Source of the DNA: a bacterium
GTDB lineage: Bacteria; Armatimonadota; Fimbriimonadia; Fimbriimonadales; Fimbriimonadaceae
NCBI GenBank assembly: GCA_027485645.1
Contig: JAIXQR010000003.1
Coordinates: forward strand, 310,001 to 374,000
Direction: 5' to 3'
Length of the DNA: 64,000 nucleotides
Shown here: positions 9,142 through 18,597 of the stretch, in pieces
Numbering within the stretch: the stretch's first letter is position 1
How the letters are laid out: every line of letters starts with the position of its first letter
Notes under the pieces: model-generated
Told to the model about the DNA's origin: nothing
The model's input: the letters and a program-made list of their open reading frames with translations, nothing else
Databases searched by the model: none
Translations under genes and position numbers: made by a program

Positions 9142-9897
9142 ATGGCGCAGATCTTTAAACCGAGTGCAAACCATATCACGCAGGCGACCCTTATGGGGCT
9201 GGCCATCGGGGTTCCGACGGTTTGGCTTGCCATCGCGGCATTGAGCCGATCACCTGCCAATACCAAGGTGAACGTTCCGCTCAACCAGCCCATTCCGTTC
9301 TCGCACCAGCACCATGCGTGGGAACTTGGAATTGACTGTCGGTACTGCCACACCAGCGTAGAGAAATCGAGCTATGCAGGTCTTCCGGCGACCGAGACCT
9401 GTATGAGCTGCCACTCGCAGATTTGGACGAACTCGCCGCTGCTTGAGCCCGTGCGCCAGAGCTACGAAACCGGCACGCCGATCAAGTGGAACTTGGTCAA
9501 CAAGGTTCCCGACTTCGTTCACTTCAACCACAGCATTCACATCTCGCGAGGCTTGAACTGCAACACTTGCCACGGACCCGTGCAGCACATGCAGATCACC
9601 TATAAGGGCAACTCCTTCCAGATGCAATGGTGCCTTGAGTGCCACCGCGCGCCAGATCGGCACATCTATAAGGATGAGACTCGGCCAGACCTGCAGCCTC
9701 GTCAGCAAGTTTTCAACCTCTACTGGAAGTACCAGACGACCGGACTGGATGGTCTGAGTGAGCGCGAGCGCGCCCTCATGCTCGGCACGTTCAACGGTAC
9801 GGACAATCCAAAGGAACGCGAGGCTGGAAAGCAACTCGTGAAGGACTACGGCATTAAGGTTCAGCAGCTCGCAGACTGCTCGGTGTGCCACTACTAA
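9142..9897 (+). CDS. actA: Alternative complex III subunit ActA, pentaheme cytochrome c
   Basis: This 251-residue protein has an N-terminal membrane anchor (about 13-35) and five CxxCH heme-binding motifs at residues 66-70, 87-91, 140-144, 164-168 and 246-250. That is the count and spacing of the ActA subunit of the quinol:cytochrome c oxidoreductase ACIII. It takes electrons from the iron-sulfur subunit ActB and passes them towards the monoheme subunit or the oxidase. A GAGAGG Shine-Dalgarno sequence lies 6 nt before the ATG. It is the first act gene; actB starts one nucleotide after its stop. The 150-bp gap upstream holds no recognised element. Confidence 0.95.
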   Translation: MAQIFKPSANHITQATLMGLAIGVPTVWLAIAALSRSPANTKVNVPLNQPIPFSHQHHAWELGIDCRYCHTSVEKSSYAGLPATETCMSCHSQIWTNSPLLEPVRQSYETGTPIKWNLVNKVPDFVHFNHSIHISRGLNCNTCHGPVQHMQITYKGNSFQMQWCLECHRAPDRHIYKDETRPDLQPRQQVFNLYWKYQTTGLDGLSERERALMLGTFNGTDNPKEREAGKQLVKDYGIKVQQLADCSVCHY

Positions 9898-9898
9898 T

Positions 9899-12800
9899 AT
9901 GGAAGCAAACGACGGCATGGAAAAGAAGGAAGACGCGGTCGAGCTCACCGAGCAGAAGCCGGCCGCCAATGGCGGTTTGGACATTGACGCCATTCAGGCA
10001 AAGCTCGCGGGCAAGTCGGGCAAGCATTACTGGCAGAGCCTTGACGAGATCGCGGACACGAAGGAGTTTCGCAAGTGGATGGACGACGAGTTCCCGAACC
10101 GGTCCACCCTCCTGACGATGAACCGCCGCGACTTGCTGAAGTTCATGGGCGCTTCGATGGCGCTCGCTGGACTCGCCGGTTGCCGAGGCGTTTTCCTTCC
10201 GCAAGACAAGGTCATTCCATACGTCAAGCAACCAGAAGAGCTGGTTCCGGGCGTTCCGCTTTATTACGCATCTTCCATTCCGCTCGCTGGCTTCGGCATG
10301 GGCGTTCTGGTTGAGCAGCACGAAGGGCGACCGACGAAGATCGAGGGTAACCCGCTTCACCCAGGCTCGCTCGGCGCGCTAGACGTTTTCTCGCAAGCGG
10401 AAATCTTGGGTCTGTACGACCCAGACCGAGCTCGATCGGTGATCAACAACGGCGACGTCTCAACCTGGGAGCTGTTCAACAAGAACGCCACCAAGTTGCT
10501 CGCCGGGGCAAAGAAGATTGCGGTCCTGACCGGAGCCGTGACCTCGCCAACGATGCTCGCGCAATTGAAGGCATTCAAAGCCGCGCATCCTGGTACGACT
10601 TGGTACAGCTACGAGCCGCAAGATCGCAGCAATGTGATCAACGGCCTTCAGGCTTCGAGCGGTCAGCCGCTTGAGCCAATCTTTGACTTCACGAAAGCGA
10701 ACGTTGTCATTTCCCTTGACAGCAGCTTCCTTTCTGCCGAAGAGCAGCCAGGCGCACTGAAGTACGCCCGAGACTTCGCTTCGAAGCGCCGAGTCGTTGG
10801 ACTCACCGGCGAGATGAGCCGGGTTTACGCCTTTGAAAGCACGCCAACTTTGGTTGGCATCATGGCCGACCACCGCTGGGCAGTGAAGAGTTCGGCAATC
10901 GCCGGAATCGCCGGTGCAATCGCCGAAGCCCTTGGCATCGGAATGATTCGCTCCGCTGTGCCGCAGAACGTAAACCGTGCGCACTTCTCCGCGATGATGG
11001 AAGACATCCGTGCGGCAGGTTCGAGCGCCGTTGTTGTGGCAGGACCGCACCAGCCAGCAGAAGTACACGCCGTCGTTGCGGCCATCAATGCCGCTATTCA
11101 GAGCGCGGCCGTTCAGTACATCAGCCCGGTTAATGCTGCTTACACTGCGCTTGGGATCGGTGAGCTGAAGGATGCGCTAGCAAGCGGATCAGTCGACGTC
11201 CTCTTGGTCGTTGGCGGCAATCCTGCCTTCGATGCACCAGGCGATGTTGAGTTCGAGAAGAACGCGAAACTTGCCAAGCATGTGATTTATTTGGGTCGAG
11301 ATCAGAACGAGACGGCGGCACTTGCCGAATGGGCTCTTCCGATGACCCACCCGCTCGAAGAATGGGGCGACCTTCGCGCCTTCGATGGTTCGGTTTCGAT
11401 CATTCAGCCGCTCATCGCTCCGCTGTTTGAGGGTCGAAGCGCAATCGAAGTACTGAGCTCGCTTTCGGGCAAGCCGATTGCTGGTTACGACATCCTCAAG
11501 GGCTACTGGCAACAGGCTGGCATGCCTGGAACCGGCGAATTCGAGGCACGATGGCGAGACTTCGTTCACGATGGCGTCATCAAGAACTCCGCATTCGTTC
11601 CGAAGACGGTCTCGAATTTGAAGACTCCAGCCGAGTTGCCGCTCGATGACACCACAATCGAGATCAACTTCCGGCCCGACCCAACGATCTTCGATGGCCG
11701 CTTTGCAAACAATGGCTGGCTGCAAGAGTTGCCCGCACCGGTCACAAAGCTGACCTGGGACAACGCGGCGATCATGTCGATGTCGACGGCCAAGAAGCTT
11801 GGCCTGACCCACGAAGATGTGATCAATCTTGAAGTTGGCGATCGATCCGTCAAGATCGGCGTCTTCCTCCAGCCCGGCCAAGCCGATGACTCCATTGTCG
11901 TCAACTACGGCTACGGTCGAACGGTAGGTGGAGCGGTTGCCACGGCAAGTACGAACGGTGGAGTGCCCGATCCAACCGAAGGTGGAGGCGTCAACGTTTT
12001 TGGCCTCCGAACGCTTTCCTCACTGAACTCGGCGTCAGGGGTCAAGATCACGAAGCTGAACGAGCGCGCGCAGTTGGTCACGACTCAAGGCCACCGGCCA
12101 TTGCAGAGCGACCGAATTGTTGATGAACGCGATATCCTCCGCGAAGTCACGATTCAGCAGTTCCTCCGCGACCCAGCAGAGGTCGTGCCGGAATTCGCCT
12201 TCCCAGAAGAAGAGATCAAGAAGAACAACCTCTACGTTGAAGAGGTTTTCGAATGGAACGGCCCTCAGTGGGGAATGACCATTGACCTCAACACCTGTAT
12301 CGGCTGTAACGCCTGCGTGACGGCCTGCCAAGCGGAAAACAACATTCCGGTTGTCGGTAAGCAGCAGGTGGCCAATGGTCGAGAAATGCACTGGATTCGA
12401 ATCGACCGCTACTACAAGGGCGACGATGTCAATCCGCAGGTGACCTGGCAGCCGCTGATGTGCGTGCACTGCGAAAAGGCTCCTTGCGAGCCGGTTTGCC
12501 CGGTTGCCGCAACGGTTCACAGCCACGAAGGCTTGAACCAGATGATTTACAACCGCTGCGTTGGAACGCGGTACTGCTCCAACAACTGCCCCTATAAGGT
12601 TCGACGCTTCAACTATCTGAACTACTCAGATAACCAGCCGAACTTCATGACCAAGGTGCGACCCATCGCGGCCGTGCTTGGAAACACGACCGAGGAACGA
12701 CAGAACGGAATTCAGCTCGTCAAGATGCTGAACAACCCCGACGTCACCGTCCGAGGCCGAGGAATCATGGAGAAGTGCACCTACTGCGTGCAGCGAATCA

Positions 12801-13201
12801 ACGATGCCCGAAAGGAATCGAAGAAAGCCGGTCGGGACCTCAAGGATGGCGAGATCATCACGGCTTGTGAGCAGGCTTGTCCGACCCAGAGCATTGTCTT
12901 TGGAAACATCGCGGACAACGAAAGCCGAGTTTCGAAGCTTCGAAACGATCCACGAGCGTGGTTGCTGCTAGAAGAGCTGCAAACCCGACCTCGAACGAGC
13001 CACCTCGCCAAGCTTCGCAACCCGAATCCGGAGATCACTCCGATTCCAGAACCGAAGCCAAAGAAGGCCAAGCACGGCGAAGAGCACGGATCAGAGGGCC
13101 ACGCAGAAGGCGAAGCCCACAAGGAAGAAGCTCACAAGGAAGAATCTCATTCAGAAGGACAAACTGGAACGGTGAAGACGGAGGCTGCTCATGGCGAATA
13201 A
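9899..13201 (+). CDS. actB: Alternative complex III subunit ActB, molybdopterin-like plus iron-sulfur protein
   Basis: This 1100-residue fusion has a twin-arginine signal (NRRDLLKFMG at about residues 75-84, followed by LAGLAGC). A long catalytic-like region related to molybdopterin oxidoreductases spans about 100-740. A C-terminal ferredoxin-type domain carries four cysteine clusters (CIGCNACVTAC near 800, CVHCEKAPCEPVC near 858, a cluster near 886, and CTYC with a distal ACEQACP near 960). In ACIII this subunit holds the iron-sulfur wire but no molybdenum cofactor; that comes from family knowledge. The last ~50 residues are unusually rich in His and Glu. Its 3' end overlaps actC by 11 nt. 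Confidence 0.95.
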   Translation: MEANDGMEKKEDAVELTEQKPAANGGLDIDAIQAKLAGKSGKHYWQSLDEIADTKEFRKWMDDEFPNRSTLLTMNRRDLLKFMGASMALAGLAGCRGVFLPQDKVIPYVKQPEELVPGVPLYYASSIPLAGFGMGVLVEQHEGRPTKIEGNPLHPGSLGALDVFSQAEILGLYDPDRARSVINNGDVSTWELFNKNATKLLAGAKKIAVLTGAVTSPTMLAQLKAFKAAHPGTTWYSYEPQDRSNVINGLQASSGQPLEPIFDFTKANVVISLDSSFLSAEEQPGALKYARDFASKRRVVGLTGEMSRVYAFESTPTLVGIMADHRWAVKSSAIAGIAGAIAEALGIGMIRSAVPQNVNRAHFSAMMEDIRAAGSSAVVVAGPHQPAEVHAVVAAINAAIQSAAVQYISPVNAAYTALGIGELKDALASGSVDVLLVVGGNPAFDAPGDVEFEKNAKLAKHVIYLGRDQNETAALAEWALPMTHPLEEWGDLRAFDGSVSIIQPLIAPLFEGRSAIEVLSSLSGKPIAGYDILKGYWQQAGMPGTGEFEARWRDFVHDGVIKNSAFVPKTVSNLKTPAELPLDDTTIEINFRPDPTIFDGRFANNGWLQELPAPVTKLTWDNAAIMSMSTAKKLGLTHEDVINLEVGDRSVKIGVFLQPGQADDSIVVNYGYGRTVGGAVATASTNGGVPDPTEGGGVNVFGLRTLSSLNSASGVKITKLNERAQLVTTQGHRPLQSDRIVDERDILREVTIQQFLRDPAEVVPEFAFPEEEIKKNNLYVEEVFEWNGPQWGMTIDLNTCIGCNACVTACQAENNIPVVGKQQVANGREMHWIRIDRYYKGDDVNPQVTWQPLMCVHCEKAPCEPVCPVAATVHSHEGLNQMIYNRCVGTRYCSNNCPYKVRRFNYLNYSDNQPNFMTKVRPIAAVLGNTTEERQNGIQLVKMLNNPDVTVRGRGIMEKCTYCVQRINDARKESKKAGRDLKDGEIITACEQACPTQSIVFGNIADNESRVSKLRNDPRAWLLLEELQTRPRTSHLAKLRNPNPEITPIPEPKPKKAKHGEEHGSEGHAEGEAHKEEAHKEESHSEGQTGTVKTEAAHGE

Positions 13202-14633
13202 GGAAACCCTCAATAACGTTCTCATAACGGGTGAAAACTCGTATGCGAGCGTCGAAGATTCAATTGGTCGGCTGATTCTGAAGCCCCAATTGCACCAGCG
13301 CGGTTGGTGGATCTTCTTCTTCATCGGCCTGGCAGGCACCGGGTTGCTCGGAGTCTCGATCACCTGGCTCGTTTATCAGGGTGTCGGTATCTGGGGCAAC
13401 AACCAGCCGGTTGCTTGGGCCTTTGACATTGTTAACTTCGTTTGGTGGATCGGTATCGGCCACGCAGGAACGCTGATTTCGGCGATTCTGCTCCTCTTTA
13501 AACAGCAATGGCGTAACTCGATTAACCGGTTCGCCGAGGCGATGACCATCTTCGCCGTTATGTGTGCCGGTCTCTATCCGCTGCTGCACACCGGACGACC
13601 CTGGGTCGCGATCTTCTGGCTCTTCCCGTACCCGAACATCATGGGTATGTGGCCACAGTTCCGGTCCGCTCTGGAATGGGACGTTTTCGCCGTTTCGACT
13701 TACTTCACCATCTCGCTTGTCTTCTGGTTCATGGGACTCATCCCAGACTTCGCGACGATGCGAGACCGAAGCCGCAACAAGTTCGGAAAGATCGCCTTCG
13801 CGATCCTCTCCCTCGGATGGCGAGGAAGCAACCAGCACTGGCACCGATATGAGCAGGCGAACATGCTGCTCGCCGGACTTTCAACGCCGTTGGTTCTTTC
13901 GGTTCACACGATCGTTAGCTACGACTTTGCGATCTCCACCGTTATTGGTTGGAACGTCACCGTCTTCCCGCCCTACTTCGTCGCTGGTGCCGTCTTTGCC
14001 GGTTTCGCGATGGTTATGAACTTCCTTATCCCGGTCCGCGCCTACTACGGACTCAAGGATCTGGTCACGATTCGTCACATCGACTGGATGTGCAAGATCT
14101 TGCTTGCCACCGGAATGATCGTCTTCTACGGCTACATCCTCGAAGTCTTCTATGGCTTCTACAGCGGCAACGTGTTCGAGACCGCGCTGACGAAGGACTG
14201 GCGATTCAACGGACCTTACTCGGGCTACTACTGGGCACTGATCCTGTGTAACGGAATCATCCCGCAGCTCTTCTGGATTCCAAAGATGCGAACGAACCTG
14301 CTGGTTGTCTGGCTTGTCTCGTTCGTGGTCGGAATCGGAATGTGGCTAGAGCGGTTCGTCATCATCCCGATCTCGCTGACCAACAACTACTTGCCGGCCA
14401 GCAACAAGATGTACTACCCAACGATGTGGGACTTCATGATGTTCGGTGGAACCATCGGCTTCTTCATCTTCCTAATGATGCTGTTCCTGCGCTTCCTGCC
14501 AGCGATCAACATCTTCGAAATGAAGGACCTTCTCCACAAGGTTATCAACGACGAGTCCAAGGTTGAGCCAACCGTCGAGGCGATGAATAGCAAGATGAAT
14601 CCGACGCCAGCTAAAGAGGAGGTGCCCGCATGA
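13191..14633 (+). CDS. actC: Alternative complex III subunit ActC, NrfD-like quinol-binding membrane protein
   Basis: The 480-residue protein has about ten membrane helices and the NrfD/PsrC fold hallmarks (WWIGIGHAGTLISAIL, RPWVAIFWLFPYPN, GRAY-like loops). In ACIII, ActC contains a quinol-oxidising site and is thought to link to proton movement. It begins inside the end of actB (11-nt overlap), and its own stop overlaps the actD start by 4 nt, so the subunits are translationally coupled. The length matches known ActC proteins. Confidence 0.95.
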   Translation: MANKETLNNVLITGENSYASVEDSIGRLILKPQLHQRGWWIFFFIGLAGTGLLGVSITWLVYQGVGIWGNNQPVAWAFDIVNFVWWIGIGHAGTLISAILLLFKQQWRNSINRFAEAMTIFAVMCAGLYPLLHTGRPWVAIFWLFPYPNIMGMWPQFRSALEWDVFAVSTYFTISLVFWFMGLIPDFATMRDRSRNKFGKIAFAILSLGWRGSNQHWHRYEQANMLLAGLSTPLVLSVHTIVSYDFAISTVIGWNVTVFPPYFVAGAVFAGFAMVMNFLIPVRAYYGLKDLVTIRHIDWMCKILLATGMIVFYGYILEVFYGFYSGNVFETALTKDWRFNGPYSGYYWALILCNGIIPQLFWIPKMRTNLLVVWLVSFVVGIGMWLERFVIIPISLTNNYLPASNKMYYPTMWDFMMFGGTIGFFIFLMMLFLRFLPAINIFEMKDLLHKVINDESKVEPTVEAMNSKMNPTPAKEEVPA

Positions 14634-15184
14634 GCCACGCCGTAGCGGAAGAAACCAGCACCGTTTACGCCATCGTTGCGGAATTCGACACGCCGGAGAA
14701 GCTGATGAGCGCGGCCGAAAGCGCTCGGAAAGCCGGATTCAAGAAGATGGATGCGTACTCGCCGTTCCCCATTCATGGTCTCTCTGAGGCCATCGGATTC
14801 AAGGACGTCAAAGTTCCGTTCCTCTGCTTTGCGGGTGGACTCACCGGAGCGCTGTTTGGCTACACGCTGCAGTACTACGTGCACGTTTTCGACTATCCGA
14901 TGAACGTCGGTGGTAAGCCGCTTGTGTCTCTTCCGAGCATGATTCCGGTCACCTACGAAGCCACGATCTTGTTCGCAGGACTCACCGCGTTCTTTAGCAT
15001 GATCGCGCTAAACCGGCTTCCACAGCCGTACCACAGCATTTTCAACACACCCGGCTTCGAGCGAGCAACCCAAGACAGGTTCTTCCTTGCCATCGAAGCT
15101 GCGGATGCTCACTTTGACGCGGAGAAGGTTAAGCGCTTCCTCCAAGATCACGAGCCAATCCGGGTGAGTGAGGTGGAACCATGA
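14630..15184 (+). CDS. actD: Alternative complex III subunit ActD (DUF3341)
   Basis: A 184-residue membrane protein of the DUF3341 family. A soluble N-terminal domain (about 10-60, with KMDAYSPFPIHGL) precedes two transmembrane helices (about 65-90 and 105-130). ActD sits beside ActC in ACIII and has a structural role. The ATGA overlap with actC and the 4-nt overlap with actE fit a tightly packed operon. Confidence 0.93.
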   Translation: MSHAVAEETSTVYAIVAEFDTPEKLMSAAESARKAGFKKMDAYSPFPIHGLSEAIGFKDVKVPFLCFAGGLTGALFGYTLQYYVHVFDYPMNVGGKPLVSLPSMIPVTYEATILFAGLTAFFSMIALNRLPQPYHSIFNTPGFERATQDRFFLAIEAADAHFDAEKVKRFLQDHEPIRVSEVEP

Positions 15185-15879
15185 ACCGACGACTTCCGCT
15201 TTTTGCCATCGCCGCGCTCTCGCTCGCTGGATGCCACACCGACATGTGGCGACAGCCGAAAGGCGAGCCCCTGGGCGAGAACGACTTCTTCCCAGATGGC
15301 CAGATGAGCCGACCGCTGCTTACCGGCACGATCGCCCGCGGCAAGATCCGAAAGGACGATGCCTTCTTCACCGGCGCCGTTAACGGTAAGTGGGTCGACA
15401 CCCTGCCCGTTCCCCTCACGAAAGCTCTGCTTGAGCGAGGTCAGGAGCGATACAACGTTTACTGCTCCCCTTGCCACGGCCAGATCGGTGACGGCAACGG
15501 AATGATCGCCAACCGAGGCTTCACCTTGAAGCGACCCGTGGGCAACTACCACACGGATCGACTTCGAAAGATGCCCGTTGGACACTTTTACGATGTCATC
15601 ACGAACGGCTACGGCGCGATGTACTCCTACTCTTCACGAGTAGAGCCATCGGACCGATGGGCCATCGTTGCTTACATCCGAGCGCTTCAGGTCAGTCAAA
15701 GCCCCGAAGCCTACGGCATGGACCGATTTGAAGTCGAAGCCCTCAAGAAGACGCATGCGCCAGCCGCTGGTACCGAGTCGCACGGTGGTGGTTCCCACGC
15801 TGGCGAATCGCATGCCGGCGAGTCGCACGCGGGCGAATCGCACAGTGGAGAAGCTCATGCAGAAGGAGCCGCGCACTAG
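15181..15879 (+). CDS. actE: Alternative complex III subunit ActE, monoheme cytochrome c lipoprotein
   Basis: The 232-residue precursor has a lipoprotein signal (lipobox LAGC, Cys18) and one CxxCH heme site (CSPCHGQ, residues 95-101). A likely distal Met lies further on (GAMYSY). ActE is the terminal electron donor of ACIII to the oxidase or to a soluble carrier. The C-terminal ~35 residues are a tandem repeat of the unit GESHA (nucleotides about 15780-15865), giving a His-rich tail probably absent from most homologues. The gene overlaps actD by 4 nt and ends two nucleotides before actF. Confidence 0.93.
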   Translation: MNRRLPLFAIAALSLAGCHTDMWRQPKGEPLGENDFFPDGQMSRPLLTGTIARGKIRKDDAFFTGAVNGKWVDTLPVPLTKALLERGQERYNVYCSPCHGQIGDGNGMIANRGFTLKRPVGNYHTDRLRKMPVGHFYDVITNGYGAMYSYSSRVEPSDRWAIVAYIRALQVSQSPEAYGMDRFEVEALKKTHAPAAGTESHGGGSHAGESHAGESHAGESHSGEAHAEGAAH

Positions 15880-15881
15880 TT

Positions 15882-17105
15882 ATGGAAGAGACACAGCAGA
15901 AAACGCTTAATCTTGGCAAGTTAGCACCTGGTGCTGGTGTGCTCGGCCTGGTCGGAACGCTCGCTTGCTGGGGGATGATGTTCTCCGGCAACGACAAGAT
16001 GTGGGGCTCGTTTATGTTTGGCTGGTACTTCTGGATGTCGATCACCATCGGCATGTTCGGAATCACCATCCTTCACCACGCCGTTCGAGGTCAGTGGTCG
16101 CTCGCAATCCTTCGATTGCTCGAAGCCGGTTCGGGCTGGAAGACGTTCGTCATCATGGGCGTCCTCTTAAGTCCGGTCATCCTTCAGCCGATTCACCTTT
16201 ACGAGTGGGCTGACCGAGCGTTCACGATGGCAGACCCGGTTCTGCGACGAAAAGAGTGGTTCCTAAACCAACCAGGCTGGACCATTCGAGTCATCGCGGT
16301 CCTCGTGCTTTTCGCCGCCCTCTCGGCATTCTTCCGACACTCAACGGTTCGGCAAGACAAGAACCTCAACTTTAAGCTCGAAGCTGGTCGATCCAGCTGG
16401 GCCGGCGTCAGTCTCGTCTTCTTCTTCCTTGCGTCCACTCTGTTTGTGACCGACTTGGTCATGAGCATGGAGCCGCACTGGAGCAGCACGATGTACGGTC
16501 CTTGGCAGATCATCGCCGGTGGCGGCGCGGCTCTCGCGTTCTGCCTCCTCCTGCAATGCACCGAGGCAGGCAAGAAGCCATTCTCGGACATCCTTCGCCC
16601 GCAGCTCACCCGGGACCAGGGCAACATGATGTTCGCGCTGACGATGTTCTGGGGCTACACCACGATTTCGCAGTTCTTGATCATCTGGAACGGAAACATC
16701 CCCGAAACGACGGCTTACTTCGCAAAACGAAGTAGCGCCATGTACCCACAGGGCATGGAAGGAAACCACTGGGGAATCCTTGGTTTGCTCCTCATCATCG
16801 GCCGGTTCTTCATTCCGTTCTTCCTGCTCATCGCACCGCGTTCTAAGACGAAGGTCATGAACCTTGCGAAAATCACTGGCTGGATTCTGGTGATGCACTT
16901 CTTCGACATGTATATGCTGGTGATTCCGGCGGTCCACGGTCGAGCCGAGATGGGCCCGCTCAGCGGCCAGATCTTCTTCGATATTCTCGCTTGCTTCTCG
17001 GTAGGCTGCCTCTGGCTCGCCACGTTCGCCCACCAAACCAAGCAGGCTCCACTCTTCCCGGTCTACGACACCCGACTCCAGGAGGCAAAGGCACATGCAC
17101 ACTGA
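15882..17105 (+). CDS. actF: Alternative complex III subunit ActF, second NrfD-like quinol subunit
   Basis: The 407-residue protein has about ten membrane helices and resembles ActC in the NrfD superfamily (GWYFWMSITIGMFGITILHH near the N-terminus, HFFDMYMLVIPAVHGR near the C-terminus). In known ACIII structures ActF forms a pseudo-symmetric pair with ActC. The ATG follows actE by two nucleotides. Its end overlaps the next gene by 11 nt, and an AGGAGG inside the actF end serves as that gene's ribosome binding site. Confidence 0.94.
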   Translation: MEETQQKTLNLGKLAPGAGVLGLVGTLACWGMMFSGNDKMWGSFMFGWYFWMSITIGMFGITILHHAVRGQWSLAILRLLEAGSGWKTFVIMGVLLSPVILQPIHLYEWADRAFTMADPVLRRKEWFLNQPGWTIRVIAVLVLFAALSAFFRHSTVRQDKNLNFKLEAGRSSWAGVSLVFFFLASTLFVTDLVMSMEPHWSSTMYGPWQIIAGGGAALAFCLLLQCTEAGKKPFSDILRPQLTRDQGNMMFALTMFWGYTTISQFLIIWNGNIPETTAYFAKRSSAMYPQGMEGNHWGILGLLLIIGRFFIPFFLLIAPRSKTKVMNLAKITGWILVMHFFDMYMLVIPAVHGRAEMGPLSGQIFFDILACFSVGCLWLATFAHQTKQAPLFPVYDTRLQEAKAHAH

Positions 17106-17679
17106 AAAGCGTGAAGATCCACTAGTCGAGATGGGCTATGAAGTCCGCGACATCAACCTGAAGGGAATCACGAAGGCGGTCATCGTTTTCGTAGTCTTCG
17201 CCGTTGCCATGATCCTCATCAGCTGGGTCGTATTGTTTGGATTCAAACTCGGGCCGATCAACATGATCGGAATGAACCCGATGTACGCCAACAAGCAGTC
17301 GGGCTACAACAAGATGCGCGTCATTCCAACCGCGCCAAACCCAGTGCTTCAGACCAACGTCAGCGCGCGAACCGACATCGCGAGCATGCGACAGAACGAA
17401 GCCAAGCGCCTTACCGGATTCAGCGGTATACAAGATGCTAAGCAGCACATCCCAATCGATCTTGCGATCGAGAAGGTCCTTGAGAAGGGAATTTCCACCG
17501 GAGCCAGCGTCCCCGCGGTTTCGCAAGGAAACACCCAACCCAAGATGAACGTGAATTTCACGGAGTCCAAGGAGGCTGCGCTTAGCCGAATGCAAGCTGC
17601 CGAGGACGCCGCCGTGCAGAAGTACGGCCCAGCCGGCAAGACGTCAACTCCTCCAGCTGGAGACGGAGCAGCCCACTAA
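17095..17679 (+). CDS. Membrane-anchored protein of the ACIII/oxidase operon, unrecognised family
   Basis: This 194-residue protein has a single N-terminal transmembrane helix (about residues 22-46) after a short charged start containing GYEVRDINLKGI. A hydrophilic, presumably periplasmic domain of ~145 residues follows, without cysteines or heme motifs. The N-terminal pattern recalls small proteins encoded beside SCO genes in other phyla such as Acidobacteria. I cannot assign it to ActG. Overlap with actF (11 nt) and its place between ACIII and SCO suggest an accessory or assembly role in the ACIII-oxidase complex. The C-terminus is low complexity (Ala, Pro, Gly). Confidence 0.85.
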   Translation: MHTEKREDPLVEMGYEVRDINLKGITKAVIVFVVFAVAMILISWVVLFGFKLGPINMIGMNPMYANKQSGYNKMRVIPTAPNPVLQTNVSARTDIASMRQNEAKRLTGFSGIQDAKQHIPIDLAIEKVLEKGISTGASVPAVSQGNTQPKMNVNFTESKEAALSRMQAAEDAAVQKYGPAGKTSTPPAGDGAAH

Positions 17680-17683
17680 GCAC

Positions 17684-18565
17684 ATGACTCTTCGACTCCG
17701 ACCTTTGCTCGCAACCACTGCCCTCATCGGGGCGGCGTTTGCGACTGCCCAAACCGAAACGCCGAAGACCCCGAGTCTAGCGGACGACATGGGCATTACG
17801 CAAAAGCTCGGAGAAACGGTTGATCTGAAGGCGACCTTCAAGGACGAATCCGGCGCAACCACGACGATTGGCGAGATCCTGACCGATCGACCGGTCGTGA
17901 TCCTGCCCGTGTACTTCACCTGTCCATCGGGTTGCCCGGTTATCATCGAAAACTTGATGAAGACCGTCGGGAAGCTGAACGCTTCTGGACGAACTAACCG
18001 CATCAACATCGGCAACACCACCGACATTCGCGTCGGTAAAGATTTCGACGTTATTTTCCTGAGCCTAAACCCGACGGAAACCCCAGACATCGCCGCCAAA
18101 AAGAAGGCGCAGATTTTGCGAGGATTGGAAGATCAGTCCACCGCAAACGGATGGCACCTCCTCACCGGAGATCTGGACAACATCAAAGCCGCCACCAATT
18201 CTTTGGGCTTCCGCTGGGCTTACCGCCCGATGGAAAACGTGCTCAACCACCCAACGGGCACGGTTACCGTGACCCCGAAAGGCAAGATTGTCGGCTACAC
18301 GATTGGCAACGATTTGCCATCGATCATTTTCGAATCGAACCTCGACAACGCGAAGAACGATGTCGTCGGTTTCAAAGCGGATCAGACCCGAATGTTCGGC
18401 TGCATTCGCCTCTCGCCCACCGCCTCAAAGTATCGACCGACGGTTGAAAATGCCTTGAGGATCACCGGCGTCAGCTTCGCGCTCATCATGATGTGCTGGA
18501 TCGGATTTCTAACCTTTAAGTATCGGCAGCCTGCTCTTCCTGAAGGAGGCCTGCCCAAAGCCTGA
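17684..18565 (+). CDS. SCO1/SenC-family copper chaperone for cytochrome oxidase
   Basis: The 293-residue precursor has a signal peptide (about 1-22) and a thioredoxin-fold domain with the copper-binding motif CPSGCP (about residues 83-88; Cys-x3-Cys). A distal conserved His fits the family. A hydrophobic helix near the C-terminus (about 262-280) makes it a membrane-tethered SCO. SCO proteins deliver copper to, or reduce, the CuA site of subunit II, whose gene follows directly. The start is 4 nt after the previous stop. Confidence 0.93.
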   Translation: MTLRLRPLLATTALIGAAFATAQTETPKTPSLADDMGITQKLGETVDLKATFKDESGATTTIGEILTDRPVVILPVYFTCPSGCPVIIENLMKTVGKLNASGRTNRINIGNTTDIRVGKDFDVIFLSLNPTETPDIAAKKKAQILRGLEDQSTANGWHLLTGDLDNIKAATNSLGFRWAYRPMENVLNHPTGTVTVTPKGKIVGYTIGNDLPSIIFESNLDNAKNDVVGFKADQTRMFGCIRLSPTASKYRPTVENALRITGVSFALIMMCWIGFLTFKYRQPALPEGGLPKA

Positions 18566-18597
18566 CCTGGTCAGGCAACAAAGTGCAGAGAAAATTT

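Noticed and set aside
8988-9158. A 57-codon ORF with ATGA overlap after ctaA-ctaB
   Set aside because: It runs into the actA start, has no ribosome binding site and no recognisable pattern; likely chance.
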